Source: Henricia sp. BOLD:AAB3569
Taxonomy: Eukaryota; Echinodermata; Asteroidea; Spinulosida; Echinasteridae
Assembly: GCA_037783545.1 (NCBI GenBank)
Contig: JBBELK010001669.1
Location: 54,170 to 118,169, forward strand
DNA length: 64,000 nt
Direction of reading: 5' to 3'
Every line of letters starts with the position of its first letter. Positions within the stretch are counted from its first letter, which is position 1. The position numbers were made by a program, and so were the translations under genes. The notes under the pieces were generated by a model that worked only from the letters and a program-made list of their open reading frames with translations, did not search any database and was not told where the DNA came from. Shown piece after piece: positions 22,190 through 33,411 of this stretch.

Positions 22190-25100
22190 GAGCATGCAAA
22201 ATTTGAAGTTCGTCGGAAAATTTTTTGACCTCCAAATTTGCCGACGTTTGGACCACACTTTGACCAAAATCCCGTCCCAAACTGGGCCGTGTCAACGACA
22301 GTCCGAAGGACTGAGCATGCGCACGAGTCAGGAATACACCAAATAGGTGTGTACAGACAGCCACAGGTTGCGGGAGCATCCAGGAAGCGCCAACCCCTTT
22401 TTTTTCTAAACTCTGAAATTTCTCTGCCATTTCCCGGCGAAAGTCTGTCAATTTTTTAGGATAAGTGCGCAATATAGAGTGTTTGGAGCATGCAAAATTT
22501 GAAGTTCGTCGGAATATTTTTTGACCTCCAAATTTGCCGACGTTTGAACCACACTTTGACCAAAATCCCGTCCCAAACTGGGCCGTGTCAACGACAGTCC
22601 GAAGGACTGAGCATGCGCACGAGTCAGGAATACACCAAAGAGGTGTGTACAGACAGCCACAGGTTGCGGGAGCATCCAGGAAGCGCCAACCCCTTTTTTT
22701 TCTAAACTCTGACATTTCTCTGCCATTTCCCGGCGAAAGTCTGTCAATTTTTTAGGACAAGTGCGCAATATAGAGTGTTTGGAGCATGCAAAATTTGAAG
22801 TTCGTCGGAATATTTTTTGACCTCCAAATTTGCCGACGTTTGGACCACACTTTGACCAAAATCCCGTCCCAAACTGGGCCGTGTCAACGACAGTCCGAAG
22901 GACTGAGCATGCGCACGAGTCAGGAATACACCAAAGAGGTGTGTACAGACAGCCACAGGTTGCGGGAGCATCCAGGAAGCGCCAACCCCTTTTTTTTCTA
23001 AACTCTGAAATTTCTCTGCCATTTCCCGGCGAAAGTCTGTCAATTTTTTAGGACAAGTGCGCAATATAGAGTGTTTGGAGCATGCAAAATTTGAAGTTCG
23101 TCGGAATATTTTTTGATCTCCAAATTTGCCGACGTTTGGACCACACTTTGACCAAAATCCCGTCCCAAACTGGGCCGTGTCAACGACAGTCCGAAGGACT
23201 GAGCATGCGCACGAGTCAGGAATACACCAAAGAGGTGTGTACAGACAGCCACAGGTTGCGGGAGCATCCAGGAAGCGCCAACCCCTTTTTTTTCTAAACT
23301 CTGAAATTTCTCTGCCATTTCCCGGCGAAAGTCTGTCAATTTTTTAGGACAAGTGCGCAATATAGAGTCTTTGGAGCTTGCAAAATTTGAAGTTCGTCGG
23401 AATATTTTTTGACCTCCAAATTTGCCGACGTTTGAACCACACTTTGACCAAAATCCCGTCCCAAACTGGGCCGTGTCAACGACAGTCCGAAGGACTGAGC
23501 ATGCGCACGAGTCAGGAATACACCAAAGAGGTGTGTACAGACAGCCACAGGTTGCGGGAGCATCCAAGAAGCGCCAACCCCTTTTTTTTCTAAACTCTGA
23601 CATTTCTCTGCCATTTCCCTGCGAAAGTCTGTCAATTTTTTAGGACAAGTGCGCAATATAGAGTGTTTGGAGCATGCAAAATTTGAAGTTCGTCGGAATA
23701 TTTTTTGACCTCCAAATTTGCCGACGTTTGGACCACACTTTGACCAAAATCCCGTCCCAAACTGGGCCGTGTCAACGACAGTCCGAAGGACTGAGCATGC
23801 GCACGAGTCAGGAATACACCAAAGAGGTGTGTACAGACAGCCACAGGTTGCGGGAGCATCCAGGAAGCGCCAACCCCTTTTTTTTCTAAACTCTGAAATT
23901 TCTCTGCCATTTCCCGGCGAAAGTCTGTCAATTTTTTATGACAAGTGCGCAATATAGAGTGTTTGGAGCATGCAAAATTTGAAGTTCGTCGGAATATTTT
24001 TTGACCTCCAAATTTGCCGACGTTTGGACCACACTTTGACCAAAATCCCGTCCCAAACTGGGCCGTGTCAACGACAGTCCGAAGGACTGAGCATGCGCAC
24101 GAGTCAGGAATACACCAAAGAGGTGTGTACAGACAGCCACAGGTTGCGGGAGCATCCAGGAAACGCCAACCCCTTTTTTTTTTCTAAACTCTGAAATTTC
24201 TCTGCCATTTCCCGGCGAAAGTCTGTCAATTTTTTAGGACAAGTGCGCAATATAGAGTGTTTGGAGCATGCAAAATTTGAAGTTCGTCGGAATATTTGTT
24301 GACCTCCAAATTTGCCGACGTTTGGACCACACTTTGACCAAAATCCCGTCCCAAACTGGGCCGTGTCAACGACTGTCCGAAGGACTGAGCATGCGCACGA
24401 GTCAGGAATACACCAAAGAGGTGTGTACAGACAGCCACAGGTTGCGGGAGCATCCAGGAAGCGCCAACCCCTTTTTTTCTAAACTCTGAAATTTCTCTGC
24501 CATTTTCCGGCGAAAGTCTGTCAATTCTTTACGACAAGTGCGCAATATAGAGTGTTTGGAGCATGCAAAATTTGAAGTTCGTCGGAATATTTTTTGACCT
24601 CCAAATTTGCCGACGTTTGGACTACACTTTGACCAAAATCCCGTCCCAAACTGGGCTGTGTCAACGACAGTCCGAAGGACTGAGCATGCGCACGAGTCAG
24701 GAATACACCAAAGAGGTGTGTACAGACAGCCACAGGTTGCGGGAGCATCCAGGAAGCGCCAACCCCTTTTTTTTTCTAAACTCTGAAATTTCTCTGCCAT
24801 TTCCCGGCGAAAGTCTGTCAAATTTTTAGGACAAGTGCGCAATATAGAGTTTTTGGAGCATGCAAAATTTGAAGTTCGTCGGAATATTTTTTGACCTCCA
24901 AATTTGCCGACGTTTGGACCACACTTTGACCCAAATCCCGTCCCAAACTGGGCCGTGTCAACGACAGTCCGAAGGACTGAGCATGCGCACGAGTCAGGAA
25001 TACACCAAAGAGGTGTGTACAGACAGCCACAGGTTGCGGGAGCATCCAGGAAGCGCCAACCCCTTTTTTTTCTAAACTCTGAAATTTCTCTGCCATTTCC

Positions 25101-28100
25101 CGGCGAAAGTCTGTCAATTTTTTAGGACAAGTGCGCAATATAGAGTGTTTGGAGCATGCAAAATTTGAAGTTCGTCGGAATATTTGTTGACCTCCAAATT
25201 TGCCGACGTTTGGACCACACTTTGACCAAAATCCCGTCCCAAACTGGGCCGTGTCAACGACTGTCCGAAGGACTGAGCATGCGCACGAGTCAGGAATACA
25301 CCAAAGAGGTGTGTAAAGACAGCCACAGGTTGCGGGAGCATCCAGGAAGCGCCAACCCCTTTTTTTTTCTAAACTCTGAAATTTCTCTGCCATTTCCCGG
25401 CGAAAGTCTGTCAAATTTTTAGGACAAGTGCGCAATATAGAGTTTTTGGAGCATGCAAAATTTGAAGTTCGTCGGAATATTTTTTGACCTCCAAATTTGC
25501 CGACGTTTGGACCACACTTTGACCCAAATCCCGTCCCAAACTGGGCCGTGTCAACGACAGTCCGAAGGACTGAGCATGCGCACGAGTCAGGAATACACCA
25601 AAGAGGTGTGTACAGACAGCCACAGGTTGCGGGAGCATCCAGGAAGCGCCAACCCCTTTTTTTTCTAAACTCTGAAATTTCTCTGCCATTTCCCGGCGAA
25701 AGTCTGTCAATTTTTTAGGACAAGTGCGCAATATAGAGTGTTTGGAGCATGCAAAATTTGAAGTTCGTCGGAATATTTTTTGACCTCCAAATTTGCCGAC
25801 GTTTGGACCACACTTTGACCAAAATCCCGTCCCAAACTGGGCCGTGTCAACGACTGTCCGAAGGACTGAGCATGCGCACGAGTCAGGAATACACCAAAGA
25901 GGTGTGTACAGACAGCCACAGGTTGCGGGAGCATCCAGGAAGCGCCAACCCCTTTTTTTTCTAAACTCTGAAATTTCTCTGCCATTTCCCGGCGAAAGTC
26001 TGTCAATTTTTTAGGACAAGTGCGCAATATAGAGTGTTTGGAGCATGCAAAATTTGAAGTTCGTCGGAATATTTTTTGATCTCCAAATTTGCCGACGTTT
26101 GGACCACACTTTGACCAAAATCCCGTCCCAAACTGGGCCGTGTCAACGACAGTCCGAAGGACTGAGCATGCGCACGAGTCAGGAATACACCAAAGAGGTG
26201 TGTACAGACAGCCACAGGTTGCGGGAGCATCCAGGAAGCGCCAACCCCTTTTTTTTCTAAACTCTGACATTTCTCTGCCATTTCCCGGCGAAAGTCTGTC
26301 AATTTTTTAGGACAAGTGCGCAATATAGAGTGTTTGGAGCATGCAAAATTTGAAGTTCGTCGGAATATTTTTTGACCTCCAAATTTGCCGACGTTTGGAC
26401 CACACTTTGACCAAAATCCCGTCCCAAACTGGGCCGTGTCAACGACAGTCCGAAGGACTGAGCATGCGCACGAGTCAGGAATACACCAAAGAGGTGTGTA
26501 CAGACAGCCACAGGTTGCGGGAGCATCCAGGAAGCGCCAACCCCTTTTTTTTCTAAACTCTGAAATTTCTCTGCCATTTCCCGGCGAAAGTCTGTCAATT
26601 TTTTAGGACAAGTGCGCAATATAGAGTCTTTGGAGCTTGCAAAATTTGAAGTTCGTCGGAATATTTTTTGACCTCCAAATTTGCCGACGTTTGGACCACA
26701 CTTTGACCAAAATCCCGTCCCAAACTGGGCCGTGTCAACGACAGTCCGAAGGACTGAGCATGCGCACGAGTCAGGAATACACCAAAGAGGTGTGTACAGA
26801 CAGCCACAGGTTGCGGGAGCATCCAGGAAGCGCCAACCCCTTTTTTTTCTAAACTCTGAAATTTCTCTGCCATTTCCCTGCGAAAGTCTGTCAATTTTTT
26901 ATGACAAGTGCGCAATATAGAGTGTTTGGAGCATGCAAAATTTGAAGTTCGTCGGAATATTTTTTGACCTCCAAATTTGCCGACGTTTGGACCACACTTT
27001 GACCAAAATCCCGTCCCAAACTGGGCCGTGTCAACGACAGTCCGAAGGACTGAGCATGCGCACGAGTCAGGAATACACCAAAGAGGTGTGTACAGACAGC
27101 CACAGGTTGCGGGAGCATCCAGGAAACGCCAACCCCTTTTTTTTCTTCTAAACTCTGAAATTTCTCTGCCATTTCCCGGCGAAAGTCTGTCAATTTTTTA
27201 GGACAAGTGCGCAATATAGAGTGTTTGGAGCATGCAAAATTTGAAGTTCGTCGGAATATTTTTTGACCTCCAAATTTGCCGACGTTTGGACCACACTTTG
27301 ACCAAAATCCCGTCCCAAACTGGGCCGTGTCAACGACAGTCCGAAGGACTGAGCATGCGCACGAGTCAGGAATACACCAAAGAGGTGTGTACAGACAGCC
27401 ACAGGTTGCGGGAGCATCCAGGAAGCGCCAACCCCTTTTTTTTTCTAAACTCTGAAATTTCTCTGCCATTTCCCGGCGAAAGTCTGTCAATTTTTTAGGA
27501 TAAGTGCGCAATATAGAGTGTTTGGAGCATGCAAAATTTGAAGTTCGTCGGAATATTTTTTGACCTCCAAATTTGCCGACGTTTGGACCACACTTTGACC
27601 AAAATCCCGTCCCAAACTGGGCCGTGTCAACGACAGTCCGAAGGACTGAGCATGCGCACGAGTCAGGAATACACCAAAGAGGTGTGTACAGACAGCCACA
27701 GGTTGCGGGAGCATCCAGGAAGCGCCAACCCCTTTTTTTTCTAAACTCTGAAATTTCTCTGCCATTTCCCGGCGAAAGTCTGTCAATTTTTTAGGATAAG
27801 TGCGCAATATAGAGTGTTTGGAGCATGCAAAATTTGAAGTTCGTCGGAATATTTTTTGACCTCCAAATTTGCCGACGTTTGGACCACACTTCGACCAAAA
27901 TCCCGTCCCAAACTGGGCCGTGTCAACGACAGTCCGAAGGACTGAGCATGCGCACGAGTCAGGAATACACCAAAGAGGTGTGTACAGACAGCCACAGGTT
28001 GCGGGAGCATCCATGAAGCGCCAACCCCTTTTTTTTCTAAACTCTGAAATTTCTCTGCCATTTTCCGGCGAAAGTCTGTCAATTCTTTACGACAAGTGCG

Positions 28101-29303
28101 CAATATAGAGTGTTTGGAGCATGCAAAATTTGAAGTTCGTCGGAATATTTTTTGACCTCCAAATTTGCCGACGTTTGGACCACACTTTGACCAAAATCCC
28201 ATCCCAAACTGTGCCGTGTCAACGACAGTCCGAAGGACTGAGCATGCGCACGAGTCAGGAATACACCAAAGAGGTGTGTACAGACAGCCACAGGTTGCGG
28301 GAGCATCCAGGAAGCGCCAACCCCTTTTTTTCTAAACTCTGAAATTTCTCTGCCATTTCCCGGCGAAAGTCTGTCAAATTTTTAGGACAAGTGCGCAATA
28401 TAGAGTGTTTGGAGCATGCAAAATTTGAAGTTCGTCGGAATATTTTTTGACCTCCAAATTTGCCGACGTTTGGACCACACTTTGACCCAAATCCCGTCCC
28501 AAACTGGGCCGTGTCAACGACAGTCCGAAGGACTGAGCATGCGCACGAGTCAGGAATACACCAAAGAGGTGTGTACAGACAGCCACAGGTTGCGGGAGCA
28601 TCCAGGAAGCGCCAACCCCTTTTTTTTCTAAACTCTGAAATTTCTCTGCCATTTCCCGGCGAAAGTCTGTCAATTTTTTAGGACAAGTGCGCAATATAGA
28701 GTGTTTGGAGCATGCAAAATTTGAAGTTCGTCGGAATATTTGTTGACCTCCAAATTTGCCGACGTTTGGACCACACTTTGACCAAAATCCCGTCCCAAAC
28801 TGGGCCGTGTCAACGACTGTCCGAAGGACTGAGCATGCGCACGAGTCAGGAATACACCAAAGAGGTGTGTACAGACAGCCACAGGTTGCGGGAGCATCCA
28901 GGAAGCGCCAACCTCTTTTTTTTCTAAACTCTGAAATTTCTCTGCCATTTCCTGGCGAAAGTCTGTCAATTTTTTAGGACAAGTGCGCAATATAGAGTGT
29001 TTGGAGCATGCAAAATTTGAAGTTCGTCGGAATATTTTTTGATCTCCAAATTTGCCGACGTTTGGACCACACTTTGACCAAAATCCCGTCCCAAACTGGG
29101 CCGTGTCAACGACAGTCCGAAGGACTGAGCATGCGCACGAGTCAGGAATACACCAAAGAGGTGTGTACAGACAGCCACAGGTTGCGGGAGCATCCAGGAA
29201 GCGCCAACCCCTTTTTTTTCTAAACTCTGAAATTTCTCTGCCATTTCCCGGCGAAAGTCTGTCAATTTTTTAGGACAAGTGCGCAATATAGAGTGTTTGG
29301 CGC
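22190..29303. repeat. 10-unit higher-order repeat, 2963 bp
   Basis: The rare variant TTTGATCTCC occurs in units phased at 23082, 26045 and 29008, exactly 2963 bp apart each time. Inside the two full periods, the unit with GGAAACGCC that follows a TTTTTATGAC junction sits at +888 in both (23970, 26933). The pair GACCCAAAT then TTGTTGACC/CGACTGTCC ends both (25453/25749 and 28416/28712). Other positions are reshuffled: the GACCCAAAT/CGACTGTCC pair is tripled in the first period. GAACC variants (22490, 23378) and AGGATAAG junctions (22461, 27500, 27796) are further marks. Confidence 0.82.
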
Positions 29304-29997
29304 ATGCAAAATTTGAAGTTCTTCGGAATATTTTTTGACCTCCAAATTTTCCGACGTTTGGACCACACTTTGACCAAAATCCCGTCCCAAACTGGGCCGT
29401 GTCAACGACAGTCCGAAGGACTGAGCATGCGCACGAGTCAGGAATACACCAAAGAGGTGTGTACAGACAGCCACAGGTTGCGGGAGCATCCAGGAAGCGC
29501 CAACCCCTTTTTTTTCTAAACTCTGAAACTTCTCTGCCATTTCCCGGCGAAAGTCTGTCAATTTTTTAGGACAAGTGCGCAATATAGAGTGTTTGGAGCA
29601 TGCAAAATTTGAAGTTCGTCGGAATATTTTTTGACCTCCAAATTTGCCGACGTTTGGACCACACTTTGACCAAAATCCCGTCCCAAACTGGGCGTGTCAA
29701 CGACAGTCCGAAGGACTGAGCATGCGCACGAGTCAGGAATACACCAAAGAGGTGTGTACATACAGCCACAGGTTGCGGGAGCATCCAGGAAGCGCCAACC
29801 CCTTTTTTTTCTACACTCTGAAATTTCTCTGCCATTTCCCGGCGAAAGTCTGTCAATTTTTTAGGACAAGTGCGCAATATAGAGTGTTTGGAGCATGCAA
29901 AATTTGAAGTTCGTCGGAATATTTGTTGACCTCCAAATTTGCCGACGTTTGGACCACACTTTGACCCAAATCCCGTCCCAAACTGGGCCGTGTCAAC

Positions 29998-29999
29998 GG
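29998..29999. other. Junction of a 17-bp deletion that removes the GAA hairpin
   Basis: The unit reads GTGTCAACG directly followed by GCATGCGCAC. Compared with its neighbours it lacks ACAGTCCGAAGGACTGA, the whole hairpin plus one flanking base each side. The same deletion occurs at 32940/32941 in the partner unit of the 2943-bp duplication. Confidence 0.9.
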
Positions 30000-32939
30000 C
30001 ATGCGCACGAGTCAGGGATACACCAAAGAGGTGTGTACAGACAGCCACAGGTTGCGGGAGCATCCAGGAAACGCCAACCCCTTTTTTTTCTAAACTCTGA
30101 AATTTCTCTGCCATTTCCCGGCGAAAGTCTGTCAATTTTTTAGGACAAGTGCGCAATATAGAGTGTTTGGAGCATGCAAAATTTGAAGTTCGTCGGAATA
30201 TTTTTTGACCTCAAAATTTGCCGACGTTTGGACCACACTTTGACCAAAATCCCGTCCCAAACTGGGCCGTGTCAACGACAGTCCGAAGGACTGAGCATGC
30301 GCACGAGTCAGGAATACACCAAAGAGGTGTGTACAGACAGCCACAGGTTGCGGGAGCATCCAGGAAGCGCCAACCCCTTTTTTTTCTAAACTCTGAAATT
30401 TCTCTGCCATTTCCCGGCGAAAGTCTGTCAATTTTTTAGGACAAGTGCGCAATATAGAGTGTTTGGCGCATGCAAAATTTGAAGTTCTTCGGAATATTTT
30501 TTGACCTCCAAATTTGCCGACGTTTGGACCACACTTTGACCAAAATCCCGTCCCAAACTGGGCCGTGTCAACGACAGTCCGAAGGACTGAGCATGCGCAC
30601 GAGTCAGGAATACACCAAAGAGGTGTGTACAGACAGCCACAGGTTGCGGGAGCATCCAGGAAGCGCCAACCCCTTTTTTTTCTAAACTCTGAAACTTCTC
30701 TGCCATTTCCCGGCGAAAGTCTGTCAATTTTTTAGGACAAGTGCGCAATATAGAGTGTTTGGAGCATGCAACATTTGAAGTTCGTCGGAATATTTTTTGA
30801 CCTCCAAATTTGCCGACGTTTGGACCACACTTTGACCAAAATCCCGTCCCAAACTGGGCCGTGTCAACGACAGTCCGAAGGACTGAGCATGCGCACGAGT
30901 CAGGAATACACCAAAGAGGTGTGTACATACAGCCACAGGTTGCGGGAGCATCCAGGAAGCGCCAACCCCTTTTTTTTCTAAACTCTGAAATTTCTCTGCC
31001 ATTTCCCGGCGAAAGTCTGTCAATATTTTAGGACAAGTGCGCAATATAGAGTGTTTGGAGCATGCAAAATTTGAAGTTCGTCGGAATATTTGTTGACCTC
31101 CAAATTTGCCGACGTTTGGACCACACTTTGACCCAAATCCCGTCCCAAACTGGGCCGTGTCAACGACAGTCCGAAGGACTGAGCATGCGCACGAGTCAGG
31201 AATACACCAAAGAGGTGTGTACAGACAGCCACAGGTTGCGGGAGCATCCAGGAAGCGCCAACCCCTTTTTTTTCTAAACTCTGAAATTTCTCTGCCATTT
31301 CCCGGCGAAAGTCTGTCAATTTTTTATGACAAGTGCGCAATATAGAGTGTTTGGAGCATGCAAAATTTGAAGTTCGTCGGAATATTTTTTGACCTCCAAA
31401 TTTGCCGACGTTTGGACCACACTTTGACCAAAATCCCGTCCCAAACTGGGCCGTGTCAACGACAGTCCGAAGGACTGAGCATGCGCACGAGTCAGGAATA
31501 CACCAAAGAGGTGTGTACATACAGCCACAGGTTGCGGGAGCATCCAGGAAGCGCCAACCCCTTTTTTTTCTAAACTCTGAAATTTCTCTGCCATTTCCCG
31601 GCGAAAGTCTGTCAATTTTTTAGGACAAGTGCGCAATATAGAGTGTTTGGAGCATGCAAAATTTGAAGTTCGTCGGAATATTTTTTGACCTCCAAATTTG
31701 CCGACGTTTGGACCACACTTTGACCCAAATCCCGTCCCAAACTGGGCCGTGTCAACGACAGTCCGAAGGACTGAGCATGCGCACGAGTCAGGGATACACC
31801 AAAGAGGTGTGTACAGACAGCCACAGGTTGCGGGAGCATCCAGGAAACGCCAACCCCTTTTTTTTTTTAAACTCTGAAATTTCTCTGCCATTTCCCGGCG
31901 AAAGTCTGTCAATTTTTTAGGACAAGTGCGCAATATAGAGTGTTTGGAGCATGCAAAATTTGAAGTTCGTCGGAATATTTTTTGACCTCCAAATTTGCCG
32001 ACGTTTGGACCACACTTTGACCAAAATCCCGTCCCAAACTGGGCCGTGTCAACGACAGTCCGAAGGACTGAGCATGCGCACGAGTCAGGAATACACCAAA
32101 GAGGTGTGTACAGACAGCCACAGGTTGCGGGAGCATCCAGGAAGCGCCAACCCCTTTTTTTTCTAAACTCTGAAATTTCTCTGCCATTTCTTGGCGAAAG
32201 TCTGTCAATTTTTTAGGACAAGTGCGCAATATAGAGTGTTTGGCGCATGCAAAATTTGAAGTTCTTCGGAATATTTTTTGACCTCCAAATTTTCCGACGT
32301 TTGGACCACACTTTGACCAAAATCCCGTCCCAAACTGGGCCGTGTCAACGACAGTCCGAAGGACTGAGCATGCGCACGAGTCAGGAATACACCAAAGAGG
32401 TGTGTACAGACAGCCACAGGTTGCGGGAGCATCCAGGAAGCGCCAACCCCTTTTTTTCTAAACTCTGAAACTTCTCTGCCATTTCCCGGCGAAAGTCTGT
32501 CAATTTTTTAGGACAAGTGCGCAATATAGAGTGTTTGGAGCATGCAAAATTTGAAGTTCGTCGGAATATTTTTTGACCTCCAAATTTGCCGACGTTTGGA
32601 CCACACTTTGACCAAAATCCCGTCCCAAACTGGGCGTGTCAACGACAGTCCGAAGGACTGAGCATGCGCACGAGTCAGGAATACACCAAAGAGGTGTGTA
32701 CATACAGCCACAGGTTGCGGGAGCATCCAGGAAGCGCCAACCCCTTTTTTTTCTAAACTCTGAAATTTCTCTGCCATTTCCCGGCGAAAGTCTGTCAATT
32801 TTTTAGGACAAGTGCGCAATATAGAGTGTTTGGAGCATGCAAAATTTGAAGTTCGTCGGAATATTTGTTGACCTCCAAATTTGCCGACGTTTGGACCACA
32901 CTTTGACCCAAATCCCGTCCCAAACTGGGCCGTGTCAAC

Positions 32940-32941
32940 GG
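32940..32941. other. Second copy of the hairpin deletion junction
   Basis: Same 17-bp loss as at 29998/29999, in a unit with the same companion variants (TTGTTGACC, GACCCAAAT, CAGGGATAC), so the two are copies of one event. Confidence 0.9.
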
Positions 32942-33411
32942 CATGCGCACGAGTCAGGGATACACCAAAGAGGTGTGTACAGACAGCCACAGGTTGCGGG
33001 AGCATCCAGGAAGCGCCAACCCCTTTTTTTTCTAAACTCTGAAATTTCTCTGCCATTTCCCGGCGAAAGTCTGTCAATTTTTTAGGACAAGTGCGCAATA
33101 TAGAGTGTTTGGAGCATGCAAAATTTGAAGTTCGTCGGAATATTTTTTGACCTCCAAATTTGCCGACGTTTGGACCACACTTTGACCAAAATCCCGTCCC
33201 AAACTGGGCCGTGTCAACGACAGTCCGAAGGACTGAGCATGCGCACGAGTCAGGAATACACCAAAGAGGTGTGTACAGACAGCCACAGGTTGCGGGAGCA
33301 TCCAGGAAGCGCCAACCCCTTTTTTTTCTAAACTCTGAAATTTCTCTGCCATTTCCCGGCGAAAGTCTGTCAATTTTTTAGGACAAGTGCGCAATATAGA
33401 GTGTTTGGCGC

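Larger units (their letters stand above)
29304..33411. repeat. 10-unit register continued, 2943 bp, with linked deletions
   Basis: A triplet of marked units at 29304, 29600 and 29895 recurs at 32247, 32543 and 32837. First unit: GGCGCATGC, GTTCTTCGG, TTTTCCGACG and GAAACTTCTC. Second: a 1-bp loss giving GGGCGTGTC, and TACATACAG. Third: TTGTTGACC, GACCCAAAT and a 17-bp deletion removing the GAA hairpin. The offset is 2942-2943 bp, that is ten units less the deleted bases. Units between share marks (CTCAAAATTTG, TACATACAG) in other combinations. Confidence 0.82.
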
